In this document: positions 25,750 to 34,753 of the stretch, in pieces | Layout: each line of letters starts with the position of its first letter | Numbering within the stretch: the stretch's first letter is position 1 | NCBI RefSeq assembly: GCF_016595675.1 | Contig: NZ_JAENJH010000007.1 | Location: 124,001-188,000, forward strand | DNA length: 64,000 nt | Direction of reading: 5' to 3' | Origin: Prauserella cavernicola | GTDB lineage: Bacteria; Actinomycetota; Actinomycetes; Mycobacteriales; Pseudonocardiaceae | The notes under the pieces: model-generated | What the model was told of the DNA's origin: nothing | Databases searched by the model: none | The model's input: the letters and a program-made list of their open reading frames with translations, nothing else | Position numbers and translations under genes: made by a program

Positions 25750-27159
25750 ATGCAGACACAGGACGATTCCGCTGCGGATACCGTCGCGGCGCTGGTGGCG
25801 AGAGCCAGCTCGGCGCAACAGGTCTTCGCGGACTACGACCAGCAACGGGTGGACGACGTCGTGGCGGGTATCGCCTGGGCGATCTACCGGCCGGACCGGG
25901 CCCGCGAGCTGGCCGAGCTGGCCGTGCGCGACACCGGGCTCGGCAACGTCGACGACAAGATCGCCAAGAACCAGCGCAAGACGCTCGGCACGCTGCGCGA
26001 TCTGACCGGCGCGAAGTCGGTGGGCGTCATCGCCGAGAACCCCGGCGACGGCATCACCGAGTTCGCGAAACCGGTCGGCGTGGTCGCCGCCGTGTGCCCG
26101 TCCACCAACCCCGCCGCGACCCCGGCGAACAAGACCATGATGGCGCTCAAGGGCGGCAACGCCGTGATCCTCTCGCCCTCGCCCAAGGGCGCGTCCACGT
26201 GCGCGCTGCTCGTGGAGTACTTCCACGCCGAGCTCGACAAGATCGGCGCGCCGCGGGACCTGGTGCAGTACCTGGCGGAGCCGAGCAAGGCGCTCACCCA
26301 CGAACTGATGCGCCAGGCCGATCTGGTGGTGGTCACCGGATCGCAGCGCAACGTCCGCCAGGCCTACAGCAGCGGCACCCCGGCCATCGGCGTCGGCGCG
26401 GGCAACGCGCCGGTGATCGTCGACGCTGACGCCGACGTACCCGCCGCGGCCGAGAAGATCAGGCGCAGCAAGACGTTCGACAACGCCACGAGCTGTTCGT
26501 CGGAGAACTCCGTGCACGTCCACACGGCCGTCTACGACGAGACCTTGCGCGAGCTGGCGGAGCAGGGCGGGTACCTGCTGACGGCGCAGGAGAAGGACCG
26601 CCTCGCCGCGGTGATGTGGCCGGAAGGCAAGCTCAGCGGCGCCATCACCGCGCAGTCGCCAGGCAAGATCGCCGCGCTGGCCGGACTGGACTCCGTCGAG
26701 GCGCGCTCGGCGCGGTTCTTCCTCGTCGAGGAGGACGGCGTCGGCCCGGAGTTCCCGTTCAGCGGCGAGAAACTCTCGGTCGTGCTCACCGTGTACCGCT
26801 TCGACGACCTCGACGGTGCGCTGGAGCGCATCCAGCGGCTGCTGGACTTCCAGGGCGCCGGTCACTCGTGCGGTATCCACACCGCCACCGAGGCACACGC
26901 CCGCACGGTGGCGGAGCGGCTGAGGGTGGCGCGTGTGCTGGTCAACCAGGCGCACTGTTTCGGCACGGGCGGCGGGTTCGACAACGGACTCGGGTTCACG
27001 CTCACGATGGGTGCCGGGACGTGGGCGGGCAACAGCATCAGCGACAACCTCTCGTACCGGCACTTCCTCAACATCACCCGGCTCGCCCGGGTCATCCCGC
27101 CCCGCGTTCCCACCGAGGACGCGCTGTGGGGCCACTACCACGAGACCTACGGGCGGTGA
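25750..27159 (+). CDS. sauS: Acylating aldehyde dehydrogenase, probable sulfoacetaldehyde dehydrogenase
   Basis: A 469-residue CoA-acylating aldehyde dehydrogenase. The nucleotide-binding and substrate regions resemble the AdhE/EutE/SauS group: PVGVVAAVCPSTNPAATPANK near residue 88 (as VCPSTNPAATPANK), GVGAGNAPVIVD near 216, and the catalytic Cys in FDNATSCSSEN near 243-253. The ATG at 25750 follows GAAGGGA. SauS interconverts sulfoacetyl-CoA and sulfoacetaldehyde. That specificity is inferred from the adjoining ADP-forming ligase genes, the nearby pta and the xsc gene 10 kb away; an ordinary acetaldehyde or succinate-semialdehyde enzyme is the alternative. Confidence 0.8.
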   Translation: MQTQDDSAADTVAALVARASSAQQVFADYDQQRVDDVVAGIAWAIYRPDRARELAELAVRDTGLGNVDDKIAKNQRKTLGTLRDLTGAKSVGVIAENPGDGITEFAKPVGVVAAVCPSTNPAATPANKTMMALKGGNAVILSPSPKGASTCALLVEYFHAELDKIGAPRDLVQYLAEPSKALTHELMRQADLVVVTGSQRNVRQAYSSGTPAIGVGAGNAPVIVDADADVPAAAEKIRRSKTFDNATSCSSENSVHVHTAVYDETLRELAEQGGYLLTAQEKDRLAAVMWPEGKLSGAITAQSPGKIAALAGLDSVEARSARFFLVEEDGVGPEFPFSGEKLSVVLTVYRFDDLDGALERIQRLLDFQGAGHSCGIHTATEAHARTVAERLRVARVLVNQAHCFGTGGGFDNGLGFTLTMGAGTWAGNSISDNLSYRHFLNITRLARVIPPRVPTEDALWGHYHETYGR

Positions 27160-27161
27160 CC

Positions 27162-28322
27162 ATGAATCTCTTGGAACACCAGGGAAAGCAGTTGCTCGCA
27201 CAGGCCGGGCTGCCGGTTCCGCGAGGCCGCGTCGCGACCACGCCGGAGGCCGCCGAACAGGCCGCCGCGGTGCTGGGCTGCCGGGTCGCGCTCAAGGCGC
27301 AGGTGCCCGCCGGTAAACGCGGCAAGGCAGGCGGCATCGTCTTCGCCGACGATCCCGCGCAAGCGCGCGAGGCCGCCGCGGGACTGCTCGGCAGTGAGCT
27401 GGGTGGCAACGCCGTCGACGCGGTGCTCGTGGAGCAGAGCGCCGACATCGCCAGGGAGCTCTACGCGTCGGTGCTCAACGACCCCGCCACCAAGGGCCCG
27501 CTGGTGCTGTTCTGCCCGTCGGGCGGCATGGACATCGAGGAGATCGGCGCGCGCGATCCGGAGCTGATCCGCAGGCTGGCGGTGGACATCCGCACCGGGC
27601 TCACCGCCGCGTCGGCACGGGCGCTGGTGGAGGGCCTCGGCCTCGGCGAGCGCGTGGAGGAGCAGGCGAGCGCGGCGCTGCTGACGATGTACCGCCTCTA
27701 CCGCACCGTCGAGGCCGAACTGGTCGAGGTGAACCCGCTGGTGGTCACGTCGGCCGACGACGTCGTGGCGCTCGACGCCAAGATCTCGCTCGACCCCGGC
27801 GCGCTCGGCAGGCACGCGGAGCTGGTCGCCGACCTGGTGCCGGACCAGGACGCCACGGGCACCGAGCTCGAACGGCGGGGGCGTGACCTCGGTCTGCAGT
27901 TCCTGGAGCTCGACGGCGAGGTCGGCGTGCTGGCCAACGGCGCGGGCCTGACGATGACGACGCTGGACGCGGTGACCCACTACGGCGGCACGCCGGCCAA
28001 CTTCCTCGAGATCGGCGGGGACGCCTACACCAAGGCCACCCCTGCGCTGCGGCTCGTGCTCGACAACCCGCGGGTGCGCAGCCTCGTGGTGAACTTCTGC
28101 GGCGCGTTCGCGCGCACCGACGTGATGACCGAGGGTGTGCTCACCGCGATCGAGGAGCTGCGCCCGGAGCTGCCGATCTTCTTCTCGATCCACGGCACGG
28201 GCGAGGAGAAGGCGATCCGGCTCGTGCGCGAGCGGCTCGGCGTGGATCCCTACGACACGATGGACGACGCGGTGCGGGCCGCGATCGCGGCGGCGGCGCC
28301 CGCCGGAAAGGTGGCGGGCTGA
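27162..28322 (+). CDS. Succinyl-CoA-synthetase beta-like subunit, candidate ADP-forming sulfoacetate-CoA ligase
   Basis: A 386-residue ATP-grasp protein with the layout of succinyl-CoA synthetase beta: MNLLEHQGKQLLAQAGLPVP at the start, ALKAQVPAGKRGKAGGI near residue 45, LVEVNPLVV near 190, and the CoA-ligase domain with TLDAVTHYGGTPANFLEIGG near 266. It starts 2 bp after the aldehyde dehydrogenase stop and overlaps the alpha subunit by one base. A housekeeping succinyl-CoA synthetase would not normally sit behind a catabolic dehydrogenase under an IclR operator. An ADP-forming sulfoacetate-CoA ligase built from such subunits has, to my knowledge, been described in Bilophila, and this pair fits that role. 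Confidence 0.8.
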   Translation: MNLLEHQGKQLLAQAGLPVPRGRVATTPEAAEQAAAVLGCRVALKAQVPAGKRGKAGGIVFADDPAQAREAAAGLLGSELGGNAVDAVLVEQSADIARELYASVLNDPATKGPLVLFCPSGGMDIEEIGARDPELIRRLAVDIRTGLTAASARALVEGLGLGERVEEQASAALLTMYRLYRTVEAELVEVNPLVVTSADDVVALDAKISLDPGALGRHAELVADLVPDQDATGTELERRGRDLGLQFLELDGEVGVLANGAGLTMTTLDAVTHYGGTPANFLEIGGDAYTKATPALRLVLDNPRVRSLVVNFCGAFARTDVMTEGVLTAIEELRPELPIFFSIHGTGEEKAIRLVRERLGVDPYDTMDDAVRAAIAAAAPAGKVAG

Positions 28323-29209
28323 TGCTGGTTTCCGAGCGGGACAACGTGGTCGTGCAGGGGCTCACCGGCAGGCAGGGCTCGTTCTGGGCCGAGCGCATGG
28401 CCGAGTGCGGCACGCGAATCGTGGCGGGCGCGAGCCCGGGCAAGGGCGGACGCGAGGTCGGCGGCGTGCCGGTCTACGACTCGGTGGCCGAGGCCGCGCG
28501 GCAGCACCGGCTCGACGTGTCCGTGCTGTTCGTGCCGCCGCTGGCGGTGCGCAAGGCCGCCTGCGACGCCATCTCGGCGGGCGTGCGCAAGATCGTGCTG
28601 CTGACCGAGCACGTGCCGTACCAGGACGTGATGCACGTGCTCGGCGAGGCGCGTGACAGTGACGCGCAGGTGCTCGGCCCCAACACGGCCGGGCTGGTGG
28701 TGCCGGGCGTGGCCTCGGTGGGCATCATGCCCGGCTTCGCGGGCAACATCTTCCGGCCGGGATCGATCGGGGTGATCTCGCGCAGCGGCAGCCTCGGCAC
28801 GCTCGTGGCGCTCAACCTCGTGAGCGCGGGCTACGGGCAGTCGGCGTTCATCGGCATCGGCGGCGACCCCATCCTGGGCACCACGACGCTCGACGCCGTG
28901 CGCGAGCTCGACGCCGACGAGCGCACCGAGGCGGTGGTGCTAGTGGGCGAGATCGGTGGCTCGATGGAGGAGGACGCGGCCGACTACATCGCCACGATGC
29001 GCAAGCCGGTGGTGGCCTTCATCGCGGGACGCTCCGCTCCGCCGGATCGCCGGATGGGGCACGCGGGCGCGATCGTCAGCGCGGGCAAGGGCAGCGGTAC
29101 CTCCAAAGTGGACGCGCTGACGTCGGCGGGCGCCGCGGTGGTGGACCTGCCCAGCGGAATTGGCGACGCTCTGAAGGCCGCGGGAGTCCTGCCGGGCGTC
29201 GCGGTCTGA
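28322..29209 (+). CDS. Succinyl-CoA-synthetase alpha-like subunit, partner of the beta-like ligase
   Basis: A 295-residue CoA-binding subunit. The CoA-binding domain shows VVVQGLTGRQGSFW (residues 9-22) and GASPGKGGREVGGVPVY near 36; the ligase domain has GVISRSGSLGTLV near 150 and the probable phosphohistidine in RRMGHAGAIVS near 241. Length and order match SucD. TGATG coupling to the beta gene indicates a heteromeric enzyme made in equal amounts. The proposed reaction is sulfoacetate (or another short acid) + CoA + ATP to the CoA thioester + ADP + Pi, feeding the dehydrogenase encoded two genes upstream. Confidence 0.8.
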   Translation: MLVSERDNVVVQGLTGRQGSFWAERMAECGTRIVAGASPGKGGREVGGVPVYDSVAEAARQHRLDVSVLFVPPLAVRKAACDAISAGVRKIVLLTEHVPYQDVMHVLGEARDSDAQVLGPNTAGLVVPGVASVGIMPGFAGNIFRPGSIGVISRSGSLGTLVALNLVSAGYGQSAFIGIGGDPILGTTTLDAVRELDADERTEAVVLVGEIGGSMEEDAADYIATMRKPVVAFIAGRSAPPDRRMGHAGAIVSAGKGSGTSKVDALTSAGAAVVDLPSGIGDALKAAGVLPGVAV

Positions 29210-29231
29210 CGGCCGTCGGGACGGGCCCGCG

Positions 29232-30782
29232 TCAGTCCAGCGGGCTCGTCCCCGGCGTCACGATCCGGTCGGTCAGCTGCCGGGACTGGGGCGGGATGCC
29301 GCGCAGCTCGACCTCCAGCCCGGCTGTGCGGGCCTGGTCCGCGATCGAGCGCAGCACCAGCGCGCCCGTGGTGTCGATACGCCCGAGCCGGGTGAGGTCC
29401 AGCCGCAGTGTCACCAGGTCCGAGCGGGTGCCCAGCAGATCGAGCAGCATCGCTTCGAGCCGTTGCGCGGTGCCGAACCACAGCACGCCGCGCGGTGCGA
29501 GGGTCAGCAGGCCCTCGTGCACGGCGACGTCGACCTCCAGCTGCATCAGCCGCCACAGGAACACCGCCAGCGACAGCGCGACGCCGATGAGCACCGCGAG
29601 GTCGAGGCGGGGCGCGAGCACGAGCGTCGCCACGAACGTCGTCCACGCGATCGCGGCCTGCGGCGGGGAGATCGACCACAGCCGGATCAGCGGCCGGAAC
29701 TTGAGCAGCCCCGTCACCGCGACGATCACGATCGCGCCGAGCACCGCCAGCGGCAGTGGCTCCAGCACGGCGGCGAAGGGCAGGAACGCCAGCACGGTGA
29801 GGCCCGTGACGGCACCCGAGACGCGTGTGCGCGCACCCGACATGCGGTTCACCGAACTGCGGGAGAACGAGCCCCCGCACGGCATCCCGCCCACCGCGGC
29901 GGCGGTCAGGTTGGCGACGCCCTGGCTGATGAACTCGCGGTTGGAGTTCCAGCGGCTGCCGTCCTCGGCCGCGAACCGCCGGGAGATCGACGCGGCCTCG
30001 GTGAAGCCGATCAGCGCGATGATCACCCCGGGAAATATGAGCGAGGGCAGGCGGTCCCACGGGATGTCGCCGAGCGTGAACGGCAGCAGCCCCGACGGCA
30101 CCTCGGCCACCACGGACCCGCCGTAGAGGCCCGCCGCCGAGAGCGCGATGCCGAGCACGGTCGCCACGAGTACGCCCGGGAACAGGGCGTGCAGTCGTCT
30201 GCCGCCGAGGATCACGAGCACCGTGCCCGCGGTGACCGCCAGCGCGGCGGGGCTCCACAGCGCGGGATGCGCGAGGCTCCACACCGCGGCCACGAGGTCG
30301 TTGGCCTCGTCGGGCGGGGTGACGTCCAGCGCCTTCGGCAGCTGGGACGCGGAGATGAGCACCGCGGCGGCGGGCACGAACCCGAGCAGCATCGGCTGCG
30401 ACATCAAGTAGGCGAGCCAGCCGCCGCGCAGCAACCCGAGCAGCACCCTCACCACGCCGATCACCAGGGCCAGTGCCAGCCCGAGGCCGAGGTACTCGGG
30501 GCTGCCCGGGGTGGCGACGGTGCTCAGTGCGCCGAACGTGAGCAGCGCGGTGATCGCCACCGGGCCGGTCTGCAGGTAGGGCGAGGACGCGAACAGCGCC
30601 GCGAGCACGGGCGGCAGCGCGCCGGCGTAGAGGCCGGCGACGGGCGGCATCCCGGCGAGCTCGGCATAGGCCAGCGACTGCGGGAGCCCGACCATCGCCA
30701 CGCTGATGCCCGCGATGACGTCGTAGGGCAGGGTCCTGGCACCGGATCGGCCGGAGCGCCGCGACGGTCGGGGAAATCGCAC
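29232..30782 (-). CDS. SulP-family inorganic anion transporter with STAS domain
   Basis: A 516-residue membrane protein with a SulP transporter domain (about residues 15-400, signature PYDVIAGISVAMVGLPQSLAYAEL near 19, as AGISVAMVGLPQSLAYAEL) and a C-terminal STAS domain (about 410-505, with LDLTRLGRIDTTGALVL). The GTG start lies 3 bp after the Mrp stop, so it is the last gene of the molybdoenzyme operon. SulP proteins move sulfate, bicarbonate or related anions. In a locus that liberates sulfite and likely oxidises it to sulfate, a role in sulfate or sulfite traffic, possibly export, is plausible; direction and substrate are inference. Confidence 0.88.
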   Translation of the reverse strand: MRFPRPSRRSGRSGARTLPYDVIAGISVAMVGLPQSLAYAELAGMPPVAGLYAGALPPVLAALFASSPYLQTGPVAITALLTFGALSTVATPGSPEYLGLGLALALVIGVVRVLLGLLRGGWLAYLMSQPMLLGFVPAAAVLISASQLPKALDVTPPDEANDLVAAVWSLAHPALWSPAALAVTAGTVLVILGGRRLHALFPGVLVATVLGIALSAAGLYGGSVVAEVPSGLLPFTLGDIPWDRLPSLIFPGVIIALIGFTEAASISRRFAAEDGSRWNSNREFISQGVANLTAAAVGGMPCGGSFSRSSVNRMSGARTRVSGAVTGLTVLAFLPFAAVLEPLPLAVLGAIVIVAVTGLLKFRPLIRLWSISPPQAAIAWTTFVATLVLAPRLDLAVLIGVALSLAVFLWRLMQLEVDVAVHEGLLTLAPRGVLWFGTAQRLEAMLLDLLGTRSDLVTLRLDLTRLGRIDTTGALVLRSIADQARTAGLEVELRGIPPQSRQLTDRIVTPGTSPLD

Positions 30783-30785
30783 GGT

Positions 30786-31895
30786 TCAGCGCACGACCGA
30801 CAGCGGCAGCGCGAGCCCGGACAGGCTCCGGCGCACCACGGGCAGCCGCGCCGCGAGGTCGGTGAGCGCCAGCGCCGACGGCGCGTCCGGCGCACCCGCC
30901 ACCACCGGCACCCCGTCGTCGCCCGCACGCCGCAACGCCGTGTCGAGCGGGACGCGGGCCAGCAGCTCGGTGCCGAGCTCGTCGGCGAGCCGTTGCCCGC
31001 CCCCGGAACCGAACAGCGCGGTCGACTCGCCGCAGCCGTCGCACACGAGCTCCGACATGTTCTCGACGACCCCGGCCAGCGGCATGCGCAGGTCGGCGGC
31101 CATGCGCCCGGCGCGAGAGGCCACGGCCTGCGCGCTCACCTGGGGCGTGGTGACCGCCAGCAGCGCGGCCTGGGGGAGCAGCTCCAGCAGCGACAGCGTG
31201 ACATCGCCCGTGCCCGGTGGCAGGTCGAGCAGCAGCACGTCGAGCTCGCCCCAGTGCACGTCGGTGAGGAACTGCTCGAGCGCCTTGTGCAGCATGGGTC
31301 CCCGCCACACCACGGGTTCGCCGTCGCCGACGAGGAACCCGACCGACATCAGCCGCACGCCGTGCGCGTCGACCGGGAGCATCAGTCCCTTGAGCGCGAC
31401 GGGGCTGCGGCGGATGCCGAACAGCTGCGGCACCGAGTAGCCCCACACGTCGGCGTCGAGCAGCCCGACGCGTTTGCCCTCACGGGCCAGTGCCACGGCC
31501 AGGTTCGCCGCGACCGACGACTTGCCGACACCGCCCTTGCCGCTGGCGACCGCGTAGACGCGGGTGTCGTCGCCCAGCCGCGCCGGTTGCTGCTCGCGCA
31601 GGCGCCGGGCCAGCGCGAGGCGTTCGCCCTCGGACAGCGTCGTGAAGCTCACCTCGACACCGGAGACGCCCGGCACCGCCGAGGCCGCGGCGGTGACGTC
31701 GGCCCGCAGCCGGTCGGTGAGCGGGCACGACGGCGTCGTCAGCGCCACCGCGATGCGCGCGGTGCCCCGTCGGTCGGTGGTGACGTCGCGGAGCATGCCC
31801 AGTTCGGCGAGTCCACGGTGGATCTCCGGGTCCCGCACGGCGCCCACGGCCTCGCGCAGCGCGTCCTGGTCGACCGCCGCGCGCCGCGTCAGCAT
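30786..31895 (-). CDS. mrp: Mrp/ApbC-type iron-sulfur carrier ATPase
   Basis: A 369-residue ParA/MinD-like ATPase. It has an N-terminal MIP18/DUF59 domain (about residues 8-90), the P-loop GKGGVGKSS near 118, and the C-terminal CDGC pair that holds a transferable cluster. It overlaps the molybdoenzyme stop by 7 bp and runs into the SulP gene, so it is embedded in the operon and not a free-standing housekeeping copy. The oxidoreductase encoded upstream needs at least five [4Fe-4S] clusters, so a dedicated FeS-loading role is a reasonable inference. Confidence 0.9.
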   Translation of the reverse strand: MLTRRAAVDQDALREAVGAVRDPEIHRGLAELGMLRDVTTDRRGTARIAVALTTPSCPLTDRLRADVTAAASAVPGVSGVEVSFTTLSEGERLALARRLREQQPARLGDDTRVYAVASGKGGVGKSSVAANLAVALAREGKRVGLLDADVWGYSVPQLFGIRRSPVALKGLMLPVDAHGVRLMSVGFLVGDGEPVVWRGPMLHKALEQFLTDVHWGELDVLLLDLPPGTGDVTLSLLELLPQAALLAVTTPQVSAQAVASRAGRMAADLRMPLAGVVENMSELVCDGCGESTALFGSGGGQRLADELGTELLARVPLDTALRRAGDDGVPVVAGAPDAPSALALTDLAARLPVVRRSLSGLALPLSVVR

Positions 31896-34723
31896 TCCGG
31901 CACCCGGTAGCCGCGCAGCGTCGGCGCGAGCGGCCGCATCATGAACTCGGGCCGCCGTCGCCCCTCTGGACCGAGGTCGGGGCGGGCCCGCGCGAGCCAG
32001 TCGCGGTAGACCTCACTGGAGCGGCGGGTGTCCACGTAGACGTCGCCGTACCGGTCACCGGGGTGTGCGTACTCCAGCGTGATCTTCTGCAGCCAGCAGT
32101 GCATGCCCGACTCCGGGTCGGGGTGCACCGCGAACGCGAGGTTCTGGTGCACGCCCGGGTCCTCCCAGCTGATGCGGCTCGAGTCCGGGTCGGCCGAGTC
32201 GAACGGCGCGACACCGCCGCGGTGGCGCAGCAGCCACGTGTGCTCACCGTCCGGATGGGACAGTTCGACCATGCCGGAGCTCCACCGGCTGCCCTCTCCG
32301 GGATGCAGGCGCCAGCGGCCCATGTGGTGCGACAGCGCGCAGACGCCCGGGCGGATGCCCTCGGTGACCCACACCCTGGCGACGAAGTAGCCGATCTCGG
32401 TGCTGATGCGCACCAGGTCGTCGGTGACCACACCGTGCCGGGCGGCGTCGAGCGTGCTGAGCCACAGCGGATGGGTGTTGGAGATCTCGTTGAGGTACTT
32501 GGCGTTGCCGGAGCGAGTGTGGATCAGCGTCGGCAGCCGGAACGTCGGGACCAGCACGAGCTCACCCGACTCGATGTCGATCTCGCTCCTGGCCACGTGC
32601 GAGCGCAGGTAGCCGGGCGTGGCCCGCTCCGGGCGGCCCCAGTCGCGCATCGCCGTGGAGTACACCTCCAGCTTGCGCGACGGCGTCGGCCAGCCCACGG
32701 TGGCGCTGCCGTCCTCGTGCCGGAGCCCGACCGCGCCCGCCTCGCCCACGACCGGGGCCACCGAGTCCGGCGTCACCGGCGTGCGCAGCACACCGGCCTC
32801 GTCGGCGGTCGCCGTGTCCAGCTGGTCGCCGGGCACCGGGCGCTCGTCGACGCGGTACACCTCGTCGTCGAGCGCGACCACGCCGTAGCGGCGCATGTAC
32901 TCCAGCGGCTCCATGCCCTCGTCGGCCGCTTTCTTCGCCAGCCCGGGGACCTGGTTCTCGAAGACCCACCGGTAGTACTCGTCCACGGTGATCTTCTCGC
33001 CGGGCCGGTACGGCGACTCGAAGTAGCGGCGGATGCCGAGCGAGCCGTCGGGGTCGATGCGCCACGACAGCTCGAACCAGAACTCGTTCTCCTCCCACAC
33101 CTCGCCGGGGTTGACGTCGCGGGTGTCGGTGTAGGGCAGGCCGAGCTTGTCCATGGCCACGCGGCGCACCGGCTGCCGGAAACCGAGCCACCGGCCGGCG
33201 TGCGTCTCGTAGGAGTGCGTGTCGTGCCGCTCGCTCGCGTGGCCCATCGGCAGCACGTAGTCGGCGAACTCGGCGGTCTCCGACCATGTCGGCGTCAGTG
33301 CCACGTGCAGGCCGACCTTGTCCGGATCGGACAGTTGCTCGATCCAGGTGAAGCCGTCGGGGTTGGTCCAGATCGGGTTGTAGACGCGCGAGAAGTAGAC
33401 CTCGAGCCTGCCCCGGTCTTCGGCCAGGAAGTGCGGCAGCAGGAACGACATCTCGTTGGTGGACAACGGGTAGTCGCGCGGCCAGATCAGCTCGTTCCAC
33501 CGTTCGTGCGCCTGCGGCTTGTCGGGGCCGTGCGGGATGAACTTGTGCCAGCCGTTGGGGCTCGTGCCGCCCCTGGCGCCGATGCTGCCGGTGAGGCCGA
33601 GTACGAACCACAGCGCGCGGGCCACCTGCCAGCCGCCGAGGTTGCCCGCGGCCGCGGCGCGCCAGATGTGCGCGGAGAGCCGCCCGTCGCAGTCGGCCAC
33701 CAGCTCCGCGATCTCGGCGATCCGGTCGGCCGGGATCTGGGCCTCCTCGGCGGCGAACTCGAAGGTGTAGCCCGCGTAGTCCTCGGTGAGGCGGTCGAGA
33801 AAGGTCTCGAAGTCGTTGGGGGAGTCGGGATGCAGCTCGGTGAGGTAGGTGCTCCAGTTGAACCAGCGGCGCACGAAGTCCTCGTCGAGGCGGCGAGTGC
33901 GCAGCAGGAACGACGCGACGGACAGCAGGATCGCCGCCTCGCTGCCGGGCCACGGCGTGAGCCAGACGTCGGCGTGCGAGGCCGTGTTGGACAGGCGCGG
34001 GTCGAGCACCACGAGCTTGGCGCCGGACTGCTTGCCCTCCATGATCCGCTGTGCGTGCGGGTTGAAGTAGTGCCCGGTCTCCAGGTGGCTCGACAGCAGC
34101 AGGATCACCTTGGCGTTGGCGTGGTCGGCCGAGGGCCGGTCGTAGCCGGTCCACAGCGACATCCCGAACCGTGCTCCCGAGGAGCAGATGTTGGTGTGGG
34201 TGTTGTGGCCGTCGATGCCCCAGGCGGTGAGGAACCGTTCGGCGAAGCCGTCCTCGCCCGGCCTGCCGACGTGGTACATGACCTCGTCGTGGCGGTCCTC
34301 GACGATCGCCGTGCGGATGCGCGCCGCGATGTCGTCGAGCGCCTGGTCCCAGCTCACCTGTTCCCAGCCGCCCCCGCCGCGTTCACCGGTGCGGCGCAGC
34401 GGGTACAGGATCCGCTCGGGGTCGTTGATCTGGTTGATGGTGGCCGGTCCCTTGGCGCAGTTGCGGCCGCGCGAGCCGGGGTGGGCGGGGTTGCCCTCGA
34501 GCTTCTTGACGGAGAGGTCGTCCTTGTCGACGTAGGCCAGCAGGCCGCAGGCGCTCTCGCAGTTGAAGCACGTGGTGGGCACGAGCAGGTAGGAGTGCGG
34601 GACCTTGCGCGGGTGCGCCTTCGCGTCGTACTCGACGTGGTGATCCCAGTCGGATACCGGGGGGAAGTTGCGCAGATGCTCGTGGTGGCGGGAGCCGGGC
34701 AGTACGGGTTCGGTCGCGCTCAT
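31889..34723 (-). CDS. Molybdopterin oxidoreductase catalytic subunit, candidate sulfite dehydrogenase SoeA
   Basis: A 944-residue DMSO-reductase-superfamily protein. An N-terminal [4Fe-4S] site is formed by Cys52, Cys55, Cys59 and Cys89, followed by the bis-MGD domains (YHVGRPGEDGFAERFLTAWG near 149, as HVGRPGEDGFAERF) and a C-terminal molydopterin-dinucleotide-binding domain from about 720. No twin-arginine signal is present, so it should stay in the cytoplasm, as SoeA-type sulfite dehydrogenases do. Length is close to SoeA. The FeS/NrfD partner is upstream. Tetrathionate, thiosulfate or polysulfide reductases share this architecture but are usually exported. Sulfite oxidation is inferred from the missing signal and the neighbouring xsc. 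A good GAGGAGCG ribosome site precedes the ATG. Confidence 0.85.
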   Translation of the reverse strand: MSATEPVLPGSRHHEHLRNFPPVSDWDHHVEYDAKAHPRKVPHSYLLVPTTCFNCESACGLLAYVDKDDLSVKKLEGNPAHPGSRGRNCAKGPATINQINDPERILYPLRRTGERGGGGWEQVSWDQALDDIAARIRTAIVEDRHDEVMYHVGRPGEDGFAERFLTAWGIDGHNTHTNICSSGARFGMSLWTGYDRPSADHANAKVILLLSSHLETGHYFNPHAQRIMEGKQSGAKLVVLDPRLSNTASHADVWLTPWPGSEAAILLSVASFLLRTRRLDEDFVRRWFNWSTYLTELHPDSPNDFETFLDRLTEDYAGYTFEFAAEEAQIPADRIAEIAELVADCDGRLSAHIWRAAAAGNLGGWQVARALWFVLGLTGSIGARGGTSPNGWHKFIPHGPDKPQAHERWNELIWPRDYPLSTNEMSFLLPHFLAEDRGRLEVYFSRVYNPIWTNPDGFTWIEQLSDPDKVGLHVALTPTWSETAEFADYVLPMGHASERHDTHSYETHAGRWLGFRQPVRRVAMDKLGLPYTDTRDVNPGEVWEENEFWFELSWRIDPDGSLGIRRYFESPYRPGEKITVDEYYRWVFENQVPGLAKKAADEGMEPLEYMRRYGVVALDDEVYRVDERPVPGDQLDTATADEAGVLRTPVTPDSVAPVVGEAGAVGLRHEDGSATVGWPTPSRKLEVYSTAMRDWGRPERATPGYLRSHVARSEIDIESGELVLVPTFRLPTLIHTRSGNAKYLNEISNTHPLWLSTLDAARHGVVTDDLVRISTEIGYFVARVWVTEGIRPGVCALSHHMGRWRLHPGEGSRWSSGMVELSHPDGEHTWLLRHRGGVAPFDSADPDSSRISWEDPGVHQNLAFAVHPDPESGMHCWLQKITLEYAHPGDRYGDVYVDTRRSSEVYRDWLARARPDLGPEGRRRPEFMMRPLAPTLRGYRVPEC

Positions 34724-34753
34724 GGTCGTCGCGCTCCTCTCGACGGTGGTGGG

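Noticed and set aside
27162-29209. Housekeeping succinyl-CoA synthetase
   Set aside because: Not excluded biochemically, but the coupling to an acylating aldehyde dehydrogenase and the operator-controlled promoter make a dedicated catabolic ligase more likely.
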